DNA from: Caenorhabditis elegans
Lineage: Eukaryota > Nematoda > Chromadorea > Rhabditida > Rhabditidae
Reading direction: 5' to 3'
NCBI RefSeq assembly: GCF_000002985.6
Contig: NC_003280.10
Location: 3,034,501-3,098,500, forward strand
DNA: 64,000 nucleotides
The notes beneath the pieces are model-generated. The model ran no database searches. It was not told the origin of the DNA and saw only the letters and a list, made by a program, of their open reading frames with translations. Shown piece after piece: positions 53,527 through 64,000 of this stretch. Positions within the stretch are counted from its first letter, which is position 1; the number at the start of each line of letters is the position of its first letter. A program made the position numbers and the translations under genes.

Positions 53527-56500
53527 CTATGACGGAACCTGCACAGCAGAGACACGATGCGAAGACGAGGAGACGAATCTAAAAAAATCATTATTTTAAC
53601 AATTTTGAATTTCTGAAATCACGCGGCGTTCTGGCCTTCTTCCTCATTGAGTTTTTTTCGCGCTCCATTGACAATTACCCGCAAAAGTGCCGTGTACTCC
53701 ACACGGACAAACACGTGATGTCAGAGTGTCTGATTTCGGCTTGATCTACGTTGATCTACAAAAAATGCGGGAACTGATTTCGCATGATTAAGAGCGTGCT
53801 AATGTCACATATTTTTGGGCAGCGAAAAATTCCCGCATTTTTTGTAGATCAAACCGTGATGGGATAGCCTGACACCACACGGACAAATCGCATTTAGTTT
53901 TACAAGAGCCGCGACGCGACACGCAACGCGCCGTAAATCTACCCCGAGGAAGCCAGAAATCCGTGGGGAAAAGTTACCTTGCATTTCCATTTTCCTGTTT
54001 CAATCCAAAAATATCATTTCTCAATTGTCGATGCATTATAATAAGTGCAATTGGGCTGTAGACATGGAGTAGATCAAATATATGAAATGCGGAGAATAAC
54101 ATGAAACTTCGGATGCCTGGAAGGTAGGCAGTGAAGAAGGCAAAGTAGATCTGGAAGTTTGGGGTTACAGTAGCCTCCTGTTAGAACCCTTTCCGTACCT
54201 CCTAGCATCTCTACACTACTCTATAGGACCCCTCTAAAATTGCCCGTTTTTCCCGAAATTTCGTGAAAAAAGTGGCTTCAAAAGTCAAAGAAAAATCTGA
54301 AATTTCAGCCAAAGAACCTTCAAAATAGCCCATTTTCATTTATTTTAAGAATGAAAACCCAGAATTTCTACCAACAAAAAAAAACCCGAAAAATTGGAAT
54401 TCGCTACCAAAAACTCCAAAATTTCAGTAAAAATCTTCAAATTTACCTAAAAACCCTTCAACTTACTACTACTTACCCATAACTTTACTAACATACTTAA
54501 TTTACTTCTTAGTCCAACTTTTATCAATTTTAACCCTAAAGCAATAGAATTTCCACAATGAACTCAGAAAATGTCGAGCCCCCCCCCCCCCCCCACAGTA
54601 ACCCGTTAGGATCCCTACAGTACCCCCAACACCCTCTTTAGGATCGGTACAATACATCCTTAGGAGACCTACAGTACCTCTATTCCGTTTAACATATCTA
54701 CAGTACCCCTTATTGGATCTCTGCAGGAGTTCCTTTATGATCCATATAGTACCCCTTAGGAGTCCAACAGTACCCCCTTAGGACCCCTTAGGACCCCTAC
54801 AGTACCCACTTAGGGTCCCTTGGGAGTCCTACAGTACTCCCGTTAGAAGTTGTACAGTACCTCTACCCCTTGGGGTCTCCACAATATCCTCTTAGGACCC
54901 TACAGTACCCACAAAACACCCTCTTTCAGGATCGGTACAATACATCCTTAGGAGTCCTACAGTACCCTCTCTCAGAAGTGCCTGTGCCCTCTTAGGACAT
55001 CTAGAGTACCACTTTATGATTCCTACAGTCTTCCTTCATGAGATCTACAGTACCCCTTCTCTCTTAAAACCCCTACAGTACCCTTTTAGGATCCCTTAAG
55101 ACCCCTACAGTACCCTTTAGGACCTCTTAGGACCCCTAACTTATCCGCTGAGGACCCCTACAGTACCCACTTAGGGTCCCTTGGGAGTCCTACAGTACTC
55201 CCTTTGAACCCCTACAGTACCCACTTAGGACCTCTTAGGACCCCTACAGTACCCCCGTCCAGTCGGCCTACCTGCGTAAAAGCGAACAACGCCGTCTGAA
55301 TACCCATTATTAAAGTGAAAATTGTCAGGTATCTCTCAACGTTTTTGATTCTATATTCCAGTATTGTTAGGCCATATATGGTGACTATAAAGAATATGGT
55401 AACTAATACAACACATGGGATACAGTGGAATAGGTGTAGGAAGGAGATGTTGGCCTGGAAGCTACTGCTGGTAATTTATAGAACGTGGTGATGAGTACCC
55501 ATGGAATCGCATCCTTGTAGTTGACGGAAAACCCAGCACCGTTTGGATTAATATACACCCTAGATAGTAGGATATTCCAGATTACTCCGAGAGGGAGCAC
55601 AAATTGAGCAATCACCATTGGCCATAGTATCCTTTTCCATAACTGAAACAGCTAGTTTTTTGTCAGAATTGAAATCCCCCGATTCCTTACATGTACGTGC
55701 CGAACTGGAAGAATAACACATGTCATTCTATTGAAGCTGACTGCAATTTGCGATAAAGTCTTGAATGCCAGCATATAATGGTTGATAGTGTAATATGCTT
55801 TGGTAATTATAGACGGGGTGAAGAAGTATGGTGCAACGAGTGGGCAGAGTGGAGTGACGTCACTGAAGAGTCGGCTGAAGAATACAGCGACACAGGAGGT
55901 ATAGATGTTCTGGAAGAGGAGTTCAAAAGTTTGGGATTCGGGAACACTGGCCAATACATCCATAGCAGGCGTGGGCGGCAAACGGGGTTCTCCGGCAAAA
56001 TGGACAAGTTGCCGGAATTGAAAATTTTCGGTAGGCCGGCAAAGTGCCGAAACCGAAATTTCCCGGCAAATCGGCAAATTGACAAATTGCCGGAATTGAA
56101 AATTTCCGGCTAATCGGCAAATCTGCAAACTGCCGAAAATGAAAATTTCCGGCAAATCGGTAAATTGCCGAAACTGAAAATTTCCGGCAAGCCCGGAATT
56201 GAAAACTTTCGGCAAATTGACAAATTGCCGGTATTGAAAAATACCGGCAAATCGGCAAATTGCCGGAAATGAAAATTTCCGGCAAGTCAGCAAATCGGCG
56301 AATTGCCGGAATTGAACTAGATTGAAAAGGCGCCTGGCAGTGACCTACGGGACCTTACGGAGACTCAAAATGCTGCCTAAATGACGATCAACTGTGGCCC
56401 GCCTGTGGTCCGTTTTGAGCCATCCGCGGGCTTTTGAGCTGCCAATGGGCCGCTTTCCTAGCTAGCTAACATTGCCGGAATTGATAATTTCCGGCAAATC

Positions 56501-56796
56501 AGCAATTTGGGTAACTGCTTCACGTTCCTGGCAATGGCTTACTAAAGAAAAGAGCTAAAACTCACCACTACGGCCTCTGTCGTATACAAAATGTAAAACG
56601 AGTTGTTTCGATAATGTTCTTTATTTTTCGACTTGAAAATTGTATTAAGAATCAGCACATTGAGAATAGCACTGAGAACTAGATAGCTGGCTTGTATCAG
56701 GTAGTAGAGAATGGAAAGCTTTACGCTCGGGTCTTCATTGCAAGTGAACGGAAGGGGATCGGAATAGGAAAAGTTGGCGGGTAGGGTGAAGCTCAT
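53527..56796 (-). CDS. Serpentine chemoreceptor, class gamma (srg), copy 1
   Basis: Exons 56796-56566, 55909-55691, 55642-55499, 55454-55272, 54150-53978 and 53578-53527 give 333 aa. The start MSFTLPANFSYSDPLPFTCN is shared by copies 2 and 3. Srg landmarks in order: LIQASYLVLSAILNVLILNT, NNSFYILYTTEAVV, RLFSDVTPLCPLVAPYFFTP, SFNRMTCVILPVRHV, PLGVIWNILLSRVYINPNGA, GFSVNYKDAIPW, ILEYRIKNVERYLTIF and FHIFDLLHVYSPIALI. The tiny last exon (FVSSSSHRVSAVQVPS) lies 399 bp away across a foldback repeat but matches the last exons of the other copies. Sensory G-protein-coupled receptor of unknown ligand. Introns 1 and 4 are stuffed with simple repeats. Confidence 0.9.
53640..53945. repeat. Composite repeat: foldback element inside a dispersed repeat
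   Basis: 53640-53712 and 53878-53945 are two halves of the repeat seen whole at 18790-19010 (GCGCTCCATTGACAATTACC, GTGTACTCCACACGGACAAA, GCGACGCGACACGCAACGCG). An ATGCGGGA-type foldback (about 53740-53862) lies between them, so the foldback probably inserted into the older repeat. Confidence 0.8.
54570..55260. repeat. CTACAGTACCC / TTAGGACCCC interspersed tandem array
   Basis: About 30 irregular units of CCTACAGTACCC joined to TTAGGACCCC or TTAGGAGTCC fill intron 4 of srg copy 1. A shorter array of the same type is at 57690-58010 in intron 4 of srg copy 2. Confidence 0.85.
55985..56310. repeat. CCGGCAAATTGCCG repeat array
   Basis: About nine units of ATTGCCGGAATTGAAAATTT / CCGGCAAATCGGCAA type in intron 1 of srg copy 1. 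Each unit is itself partly palindromic. Confidence 0.88.
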
Positions 56797-56931
56797 GGTG
56801 ATTTGAGAAGGTTTTCTGTGAGTTGAGGAGTGAAGGAAGCGGGGAGAATTTGAACTAAAAACAACAAAAACAACTAGAAAATGCCAGGGATAATTATGGG
56901 CTTTCGACTCTCTCAGAAACTTTTATGAAAT

Positions 56932-58952
56932 TCAATTACGCGGGCTTGATTGAATCGGTATAACATTTATACGATTTGATGACGAGGAAACGAATCTGGA
57001 AATTATTTTTTTGAAAATAAAATCTCATTGTTGCCAGCTGCATACCCTCCATTCTCCTTTTTCAATCTGAAAATGTCGTTTCTTAATTCTCGATTTGATA
57101 TTAGGAGTGCTATCGGGCTGTAGACATGGAGAATATCGAATATGTGGAATGCGAGTAAGAGTATGTACCCGCGAATACTTGGGATATAGGTGGCGAGGAA
57201 GGCAAAGTAGATCTGAAAAATTGATCTTTGAGAATTGAGGGAGCCTTGGTTCCCGGAAACACTAAAACGGTTACACCACAAGCTTCTTCCCCTGAAGCTC
57301 TCGGGTACAGTAGTTCAGTTACTGTAGTTTGGCGTTACAAATTTTGTAACATGGAAGCTCACGACAGTAATAAAGTACAATTACTGTAGAGCGGTAGGGC
57401 TCTTTTCACCAAAGTCGTCACTTTACGCAAGTTGCCGTTTGATCTCTAGAAATGGCGGAAAAGTTAAATGACAGAGTAGTGACCTAATTATAATAGGAAC
57501 TTTTTGAAATCATTGGCTAACAAACATTGAAACCTACAGTACTGTACCCGAGTTACAGAAGCTGCATCGTTATCAGCCAACAACTTTGCTTTTACAAGAC
57601 CTACAGTAACTTCAACTACACGAAAGCTTGGCTGCCTGGGAGGTAGGCAGTGAAGAAGGCAAAGTAGATCTAGAGATACGGGGTTACTGTAGCTTCTTGG
57701 GATCTTCTTAGGACCCCTTACAGTACACTCTACAATATTCCACCTGTCCGTTTTTCCCGAAATTTGTTAAAAATTGGCTTCAAAAATTCTCCAAAAAATG
57801 AAATTCTCACCTGAAAACTATGAAAACTATGATCTAGAAATGTGGGGTTACAGTACCCTTCTAGGATGCTCTTAGGACCCCCTAGAGTACTTTATTACTA
57901 CTTATACCCCATCACGCTTAGGACTTCTACAGTACTCTTCTTAGAAGTTGTACAGTACCTCTACCCCTTAGGATCTCTACAATATCCTCTCAGGACCCCC
58001 TACAGTATCCCTTTCCAGTCGCCCTACCTGTGTAAATGCGAACAACGTCGTCTGCAAACCCATTATTAATGTGAATATTGTCAGGTGTCGCTCAACATTT
58101 TTGATTCTATATTCCAACATTGTTAGGCCATAAATAGTAACTATAAAAAATATGGTAACCAGTACAACACATGGGATACAGTGGAACAGGTTCAGAAGAG
58201 AAACGTTGGCCTGGAAGTAGTACGCATTGAAATGATGAACCCATTAAAAATATTACCCATGGAATCGCTGCCTTGTAGTTGACAGAAAACCCGTAACCAC
58301 TTGGATTAGTATACACTCTTGATAGTAGAATATTCCAGATTACGCCGAGAGGGAACAGGTGTTGAATGATCAGTATCGGCTTCAGTATTCTTTTCCATAA
58401 CTGAAACTTGCAAGGTTCTTTGAATCACAAATATTTTACTACCTACCGTTGCATGTCGAATTGGTAGTACAACACATGTCATTCTATTAAAACTTATCAC
58501 AATTTGTGAAATAGTCTTGAATGCCAAATTGTAGTTGTACGTAGCGTAATAGGCTTTGGTGATTATAGATGGGGTGAAGAAAAATGGAGATAAAATTGTA
58601 CACAAAGGAGAGACTCTTAGAACAAGGCGGCTAAAGAATGCAGCAACTAACGAGTCATAGATACTCTGGAAGAAGATCACTAAGTAATTTGTAAGGATCC
58701 TGAAATCCTTCATCAACTCACCATAATTGCCTCCGAGGTGTAGAGATAATAAAACGAGTTGCTCCGATACTTTTCCTTATTTTTGGATTTAAAAATTGTA
58801 TGAATAATTAGACTATTCAGAGTAGCACCAAGAACTAGATAGCTAGCTTGAAAAATGTAGATAAAAATGGAATAGGCCACATCAGGGTCCTCTTTACAAG
58901 TGAACGGTAGGGGATCGTCATAGGAGAAGTTGACTGGTAAGGTGAAGCTCAT
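56932..58952 (-). CDS. Serpentine chemoreceptor, class gamma (srg), copy 2
   Basis: Exons 58952-58722, 58665-58447, 58400-58257, 58210-58028, 57212-57046 and 56995-56932 give 335 aa. The start is MSFTLPVNFSYDDPLPFTCK. Landmarks: FQASYLVLGATLNSLIIHTI, SNSFYYLYTSEAIM, FFSRLVLRVSPLCTILSPFF, SFNRMTCVVLPIRHAT, PLGVIWNILLSRVYTNPSGY, MLEYRIKNVERHLTIF and FHIFDILHVYSPIALL. The last exon encodes FVSSSSNRINVIPIQSSPRN. All exon phases equal those of copies 1 and 3. The fourth intron contains a dead copy of the fifth exon at 57618-57669. Confidence 0.92.
57618..57669 (-). pseudogene. Dead srg fifth-exon fragment
   Basis: Reads IYFAFFTAYLPG from an acceptor-like CTCTAG, nearly identical to exon 5 of copy 1, and then diverges into a stop (QAFV, stop). 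It lies inside intron 4 of srg copy 2, upstream of that gene's real fifth exon. Confidence 0.85.
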
Positions 58953-59149
58953 CGTTTTTTCTATGGAAGTAAAATAGAATAGGATGTCAAAAGTGAACAA
59001 TGCAAATTACTTTTCAGACACTCAAATGCGAAAGAGAAAAAAAAATTATAAATTATATCCTTGCGTGAAATTTATAAAAAGTGAGAATTAAAATATTTCT
59101 CGGAACTAAAATTCATTGTGCTAAAATAAAATTAAAAGCAGACAAAACT

Positions 59150-59269
59150 TCAGCACTTGTGAATATCTCCGACGTAGCAACAGGTGAAATGCTCGGCTCC
59201 ATCCGCTTCGGCTGCTGGTAAGGTTAGCAGAGTCGAGAACAAAATGAGCAATTCCTTGACGTGAGCCAT
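59150..59269 (-). CDS. 39-aa secreted-peptide-like frame, or remnant of a duplicated neighbour gene
   Basis: An ATG-to-TGA frame of 39 codons, starting 19 bases beyond the stop of srg copy 3. MAHVKELLILFSTLLTLPAA looks like a signal peptide with a plausible cut after AEA. That leaves about 17 residues with three cysteines (HFTCCYVGDIHKC). The DNA is clearly homologous to the end of the last exon of the gene at 61843-62397 (GAGCATTTCACCTG, TGCTACGTCGG). It could be a functional micropeptide, but its position in the probable 3' UTR of the receptor and its homology make a decayed remnant at least as likely. Confidence 0.4.
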   Translation of the reverse strand: MAHVKELLILFSTLLTLPAAEADGAEHFTCCYVGDIHKC

Positions 59270-59288
59270 TGTCGAGATGCATTACCTT

Positions 59289-61679
59289 TTAACATACTAT
59301 CCCAGAGGATTGAATTGGTATAACGCTTATTCGATTTGACGTCGTTGATGCAGCAAATCTGGAAAAAAAAAATTAAAAATCGCAGCATATCGGTAATCTT
59401 GTTACCCCCCATTCTGCCTTTTAGAACCAAAAATATCGTTTCTCAATTCCCAATTTGATATTAAAAGTGCTATCGGGCTGTAGACATGCATGACGTCAAA
59501 AATATTAAAAGCAATTAAAACCATGGTTGCGCGGATACTTGGGATAGATGGGGCGAGGAAGGCAAAGTAGATCTGGAAATGTACCTGTTGTACCTTAGCG
59601 CTTGATTAAAAGTACGTCAAAAGTGTATGGGGATTCTCAGTTACCATGAACGTAAATATTTGAAAAATTCCTTAAAAGTTCCAGAAAAAAACTCGCCGCT
59701 AAAATCAAACGGTAAGGAGACACGTGTAAGGATGTATGTAGTTAAAAGTGTACCTTTAAAAGAATACAATTCTATTGTTACATTACAAACAGTAAAGCTA
59801 CGTAACCCTATTTCAATTCAGAATAATAGGCGAAGTTCACCAACCTGCGTAACAGCATACATTGTAGTCTGCAAGCCCATTATTAATGTGAAAATTGCCA
59901 GGTATCGCTCTACATTTTTGATTCTATATTCCAACATTGTTAGGCCATAAATAGTGACAATAAAGAATATGGTAACTAATACAACACATGGGATACAGTG
60001 GAATAGGTTCAGGAGAGAAACGTTGGCCTGGAAGTTATGCAGAATTGTTAGTTGTTAGACGTTGACATTTCCTAGATTACCCATGGAATCGCTGCCTTGT
60101 AGTTGACAGAAAACCCAACACCACTTGGATTTATATAAACTCTTGATATCAATATATTCCAGATTACACCGAGTGGGAGCAGGTATTGGAGGATCAGTAC
60201 CGGCTTCAATATTTTCTTCCATAACTGAAAATCTAACTTCTATGAATGCTCGAATTGTAAAGGTTACCGTAACATGTCTAACTGGAAGTACAACACATGT
60301 CATTCTATTGAAACTTATAATGATTTGAGAAATAGTCTTGTGTGCCCCGTTGTAGGTATTCACAGTGTAATAGGCTTTGGTAATTATGGATGGCGTAAAG
60401 AAATATGGGGATAAAACTGGACAGAGTGGTGAGACTCTATTAATAAGGCGACCAAAGAATGCAGCAACTAACGAGTCATAGATGCTCTGGAACAGGGGTG
60501 TGCGGCAAATGGAAAAAATTGCCGAGCTCGGCAAATCGGCAATTGCTGGCTTTTCAAAATTTGCCGAGCTCGGCAAATTCGGCAAATCTCTTTTTTCAAT
60601 ATTTGCCGAGCACGGCAAATTCGGCAAATTTGCCGCGCTAACTCGGAAAAATTTGATATTTTTTATGTTTTCTGGAGCACCAAAACTACTGAATTCTTAA
60701 CACACATCTGGTTTCTGAATAAGTTCCGCGTAGTATGTCTGTTTAAGCATCAAAATAGCTCAATTTTGTGTCATTTTACTAAATTTTTGGCTAAAAAATC
60801 AATAGTTTTAGTCAAAATTGTACTGTCAAATTTTTGACGTGTGCGGCAAATTTCGAAATTTGCCGAGCTCGGCAAATCGGAAATTGCTGGTTTTTTTTAA
60901 TTTGCCGAATTCGGCAAATCGGCAAATTTGCCGCACACCCCTGCTCTGGAAGTCAGGAAAATTGAAAAAAAGGAAATTTTGGCGATTGCTGGTTTTTGGA
61001 ATTTTTGGCATTTGGCAATTCCGGCAATTGCTGGGTTTCGAAATTTTCGGCAATTGCCGGTTTTTGAAATTTACGGCAATTGCTGGCTTTTGAAATTATC
61101 GGAAATCGGCAATTTTGAGAAACGCCGGTTTTTAAAATTTTCAGAAACCGACAATTTCGGCAATTGCTGGTTTTTAAAACTTTCGGCAATTGCCGGGTTT
61201 CGAAATTATCGGCAATTTTCGGATTTCGAAGTTTTCGCAAAAAGCCGGTTTTGGCAATTGCTGGCTTTTGAAATTTGCGGAAACCGGCAATTTCGACACT
61301 TGCCGGTTTTTAAAATTTCCGACAACCGGCAATTTTTTATGACTAAATTGTGCAACTTGTCAGCTTTCAGAAGACATATCAATTGCCCTTGAACTCTCTA
61401 GACTGCTGTTTTGAAGCTCTTTTGCTTGGAGCTCTTTTGCCAATTCACTATAATTGCCTCCGAGGTGTACAGATAATAAAATGAGTTACTTCGGTATTTT
61501 TCCTTATTTTTCAATTTAAAAATTGTATAAATAATCATAATATTCAGAACAACTCCAAGAACTAGATAGCTAGCTTGTACAAGGTAGATCAAAATGGAAA
61601 GCGCCACATTTGGGTCTTCATTGCAAGTGAACGGTAGGGGATCGGAATAGGAAAAATTGGGGGGTAAGGTGAAGCTCAT
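59289..61679 (-). CDS. Serpentine chemoreceptor, class gamma (srg), copy 3
   Basis: Exons 61679-61449, 60486-60268, 60224-60081, 60027-59845, 59572-59406 and 59358-59289 give 337 aa. The start is MSFTLPPNFSYSDPLPFTCN. Landmarks: VQASYLVLGVVLNIMIIYTI, SNSFYYLYTSEAII, FFGRLINRVSPLCPVLSPYF, SFNRMTCVVLPVRHVT, PLGVIWNILISRVYINPSGV, GFSVNYKAAIPW, MLEYRIKNVERYLAIF and FNIFDVMHVYSPIALL. The tail exon encodes FAASTTSNRISVIPIQSSGI plus VC. The first intron (962 bp) is occupied by CGGCAAATTTGCCG-type repeats. The first donor is GTGAAT, weaker than the GTGAGT of copies 1 and 2. Confidence 0.9.
60495..61345. repeat. CGGCAAATTTGCCG and GGCAATTGCCGG repeats in srg copy 3 intron 1
   Basis: Two blocks (60500-60640 and 60838-60945) of TTTGCCGAGCTCGGCAAATC type, joined to GTGTGCGGCAAA. 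Then a longer array (60960-61340) of GGCAATTGCTGGTTTTTGAA units follows. This is the same family as at 12300-12376 and related to 55985-56310. Confidence 0.85.
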
Positions 61680-61842
61680 AGATATTTCTATGGAAGTATT
61701 ATATAATAGTATAGGAATTTGAAATTGAACACTGCAAATTAATTTTCAAAAAGTTAAAATGCCAACTACATACATATGCGGAAATTATATACTTTGAGCT
61801 TTTTTTTCGACCAATTATTTTACATTACGTGTACGTGTAACA

Positions 61843-62397
61843 TCAGATTTGGTTTTGAAACCCAGACAAAACTTCAACAACACATTTAAATATCCCGACG
61901 TAGCACCAGGTGAAATGCTCCACTCCAGAGATTTTCCACCCGCTTGGGCTGCTGGGGCTCTGAAAATAGCTCTAGCTTTAGCTCTAGCCTTGAAATTCTG
62001 AAAAAAATCATACTCTTACCGACGACATCAACCATTGATGCTCATATTTCTTATTCGATGGTGGCAACCGGAAGCTCAAGTTAGCCAGAATTTCACTGTT
62101 CGGTGTGAACTCGGCGGAGTTTATGGAAATCCACACGGTCTTGCTAGCATTGATCAAGTCAGGAGCATACGGCAGGTCTTCTGAAAGTTATACATATGAT
62201 AGGCTAGGCTCTGCTAGGCTATGCTAGGCTGAGCTCAAGATACCATCTGTTGTCTCAAAAATTGCCAGGAGCATTTGAACATCGTGCCTGGCCACTACAT
62301 TGTGAAGGAGCACAAGTTGATTGTGAACTTGAAGTCGAGGAAATTGCAGGAGACCTGAACTCCGTGCAGTTAGAAGAAACAGGCAAAGGAAAAGCAT
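61843..62397 (-). CDS. Small secreted protein of unknown family
   Basis: Exons 62397-62244, 62180-62020 and 61959-61843 give 143 aa. It opens MLFLCLFLLTARSSG, a signal peptide, then LLQFPRLQVHNQLVLLHNVV. Exon 2 reads DLPYAPDLINASKTVWISIN, then SAEFTPNSEILANLSFRLPP, a beta-rich-looking chain. The last exon is uncertain: another acceptor 44 bases upstream (62003) gives a different open frame. I chose the one whose DNA and frame match the related peptide at 59150 (VEHFTWCYVGIFKC). The family is not recognised. It lies between two srg genes on the same strand. Confidence 0.55.
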
Positions 62398-63810
62398 AAT
62401 GACGGGGAATTTTTGGCAGAAGAACAGCTGTGAATGCTTTAATAGAATGATAGTCATATTTTATACAATAAATATGATTAATCATCTTTTGTGAATGCTG
62501 AAACATTTATTGACGACAGGGCATTGAAAAAAACATTTCTACATTCCTTAACTTGGAAATTGGAAGATTGAAATAATATAAAACATGCCAACTATAGTCT
62601 TGTTAGTTGAAAAATTTCAAACATTTGGAGTTGGAGTTTTTGGTTTTTTTAAAAAGTTTTTAAAAATACTGTAAATTTCATAAACTTTTGAAAAATTATT
62701 TTTATTAATAATTACTTTATTAATATTAAAATATCAAAATTTGTGAAATTTGCAAATTTCCATTTTACATTTTAAAAGTTGAGAATTTTGGAGTTTCTAG
62801 AATTTTCTAAATATTCAGAAGTTTCCCAAAACTCCATAGTTTTTGAAATTTCAAAAATCAACAAATTTTGAGCATTACAAAACAATCAAAAAATTAAAAA
62901 AAAAGAAGGAATATTCTAAAAATTCCAAAAAGTCCTCAGATTTTGAACTTTTAGAATTTTCCAAATTTCCACAAACTGGAATATTTCAATATTTTTGAAC
63001 AACATACATTTTTTTAAGTTCCAAAAATATTGCAATTTTTGAAATTTTCGACCCCACGGAGGACCAGATTTGATAAAATTTGGTAACGTGTACCTAAATC
63101 GAATTGAAAGGGCAGGATACTTTAATTTGATACTCAAACTTAGGCACTGTTTAAATTTATAGGATTTGGTTTTTGAAAAGTTTAAAAAATTCTGTAAATT
63201 TCATAAACTTTTGAAAACATATTTTTTCCGAGTTTAAAAAATATCAAAATTTGTGAAATTTACAAATTTCCATTTTACAGTTTAAAAATTGAGAATTTTG
63301 GAGTTTCTAGAATTTTCTAAATATTCAGAAACTTTCCAAAACTCCAAAATTTCCGAAATTCCAAAAATCAACAAATTTTGAGCATTATCAAATAATCAAA
63401 AAATTAGAAAAAATTGAGTATTCCAAAAATTTCCAAAAACTCCTCAAATTTTGAACTTTTAGAATTTTCCAAATTTCCACAGTTTACAATAAAACTGGAA
63501 AATTTCAAAAACTCCAAGCGTTTGAAATTTTTGGAGTTTTCAGTTTTCAGGAACTCTGGAAATTCCAAAAATTAATATATTTTTGAACAACATAAATTTT
63601 TTTTTAAAGTTCCAAAAATATTGGAATTTTCGGAATTTTTGACCCCACGGAGGTCCAGATTTGGTAAAATTTGGTAACTTGTACCTAAAGGGCAGGATAT
63701 TTTTTTTTAATTCCCAAAATTAGGCGGTGATTTCAAAAAAGTTAGCTTCCAGTCGCCTTTAATGAAAAAAAAAATAGAAAAAATATTTGGGCTTCTTGGA
63801 GACTTGGAGA
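62398..63810. other. Intergenic, with a direct duplication of about 500 bp
   Basis: Very AT-rich. 62630-63110 and 63160-63720 are direct copies. Both contain TGTAAATTTCATAAACTTTT, ATATCAAAATTTGTGAAATT, GAGTTTCTAGAATTTTCTAA, and GACCCCACGGAGG followed by TTTGGTAAC. No gene is seen. Confidence 0.8.
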
Positions 63811-64000
63811 CTACCCGGCTGGCATCACATTTATCCGATTTGATGACGTGGAAAAAACAAATCTGGAAATAAATTCAAAATCTCAATAAATCAGTTTTCA
63901 GGCTACCCTCCATTCTCCCTGTTAGAACTGAAAATATCGTTTCTTAATTCCCGATTTGAGATTAAAAGTGCTATTGGGCTGTAGACATGTTGTACATCGA
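63811..64000 (-). CDS. Serpentine chemoreceptor, class gamma (srg), copy 4, 3' end only
   Basis: Cut by the window edge. Visible are the end of the fifth exon (64000-63907: HVYSPIALLISNRELRND, then IFSSNRENGG) and the last exon (63862-63811: FVFSTSSNRINVMPAG, stop TAG). Both join in the same phase as in copies 1-3. Confidence 0.88.

Overview
This window looks like nuclear DNA of a Caenorhabditis-type nematode. The evidence is short GT-AG introns with TTTTCAG acceptors, large chemoreceptor families (sri and srg classes), diverged copies of the nematode telomere hexamer TTAGGC inside introns, and very AT-rich long introns. It is not bacterial, and most long open frames outside the genes below are shadows or low-complexity sequence. 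I cannot fix the species from sequence alone.

Layout. 0-9 kb holds small membrane or secreted genes: the 3' part of a cationic amino-acid transporter (+), a small secreted protein (-), a TMEM272-like membrane protein (+) with a decayed inverted partial copy of itself next door, and a five-domain secreted protein built from near-identical 360-bp repeats (-). 9.8-17.8 kb is a tandem array of four intact sri-class seven-transmembrane chemoreceptors (+). 18-25.6 kb holds two diverging MADF-domain paralogues. The introns and flanks of the right-hand one are loaded with an unusual repeat whose ends look like tRNA genes. 26.6-28 kb holds a small acidic proline-rich gene and an inverted pair of identical tRNA-Gly(GCC) genes. 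28.3-42.4 kb holds two minus-strand genes in the same direction: a ZRANB2-like RNA-binding protein and, downstream of it, a YIPF1/2-like Golgi membrane protein with two alternative 3' ends. They are divergent from copb-1 (beta-COP) on the plus strand at 44.3-52.9 kb. 53.5-64 kb is a tandem array of srg-class chemoreceptors (-): three complete and one cut by the window edge, with a small secreted-protein gene between two of them and a remnant of a second copy.

Functionally, the middle block is housekeeping (secretory traffic and RNA processing), with long introns rich in regularly spaced A and T runs. The flanks are lineage-expanded sensory or extracellular genes, packed with tandem repeats and foldback elements. 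Splice models were built by hand from reading frame, phase, splice consensus and paralogue alignment. Every complete model closes in frame.

The most interesting structures are: (1) the foldback elements with tRNA-like ends at 22.8-26.2 kb, which carry perfect A-box and B-box sequences; (2) a roughly 0.4 kb-armed palindrome inside the last copb-1 intron; (3) complementary intron arms on both sides of one YIPF exon; (4) recent homogenisation of the 360-bp secreted-domain repeats; and (5) an srg plus neighbour duplication that left a 39-codon secreted-peptide-like frame.
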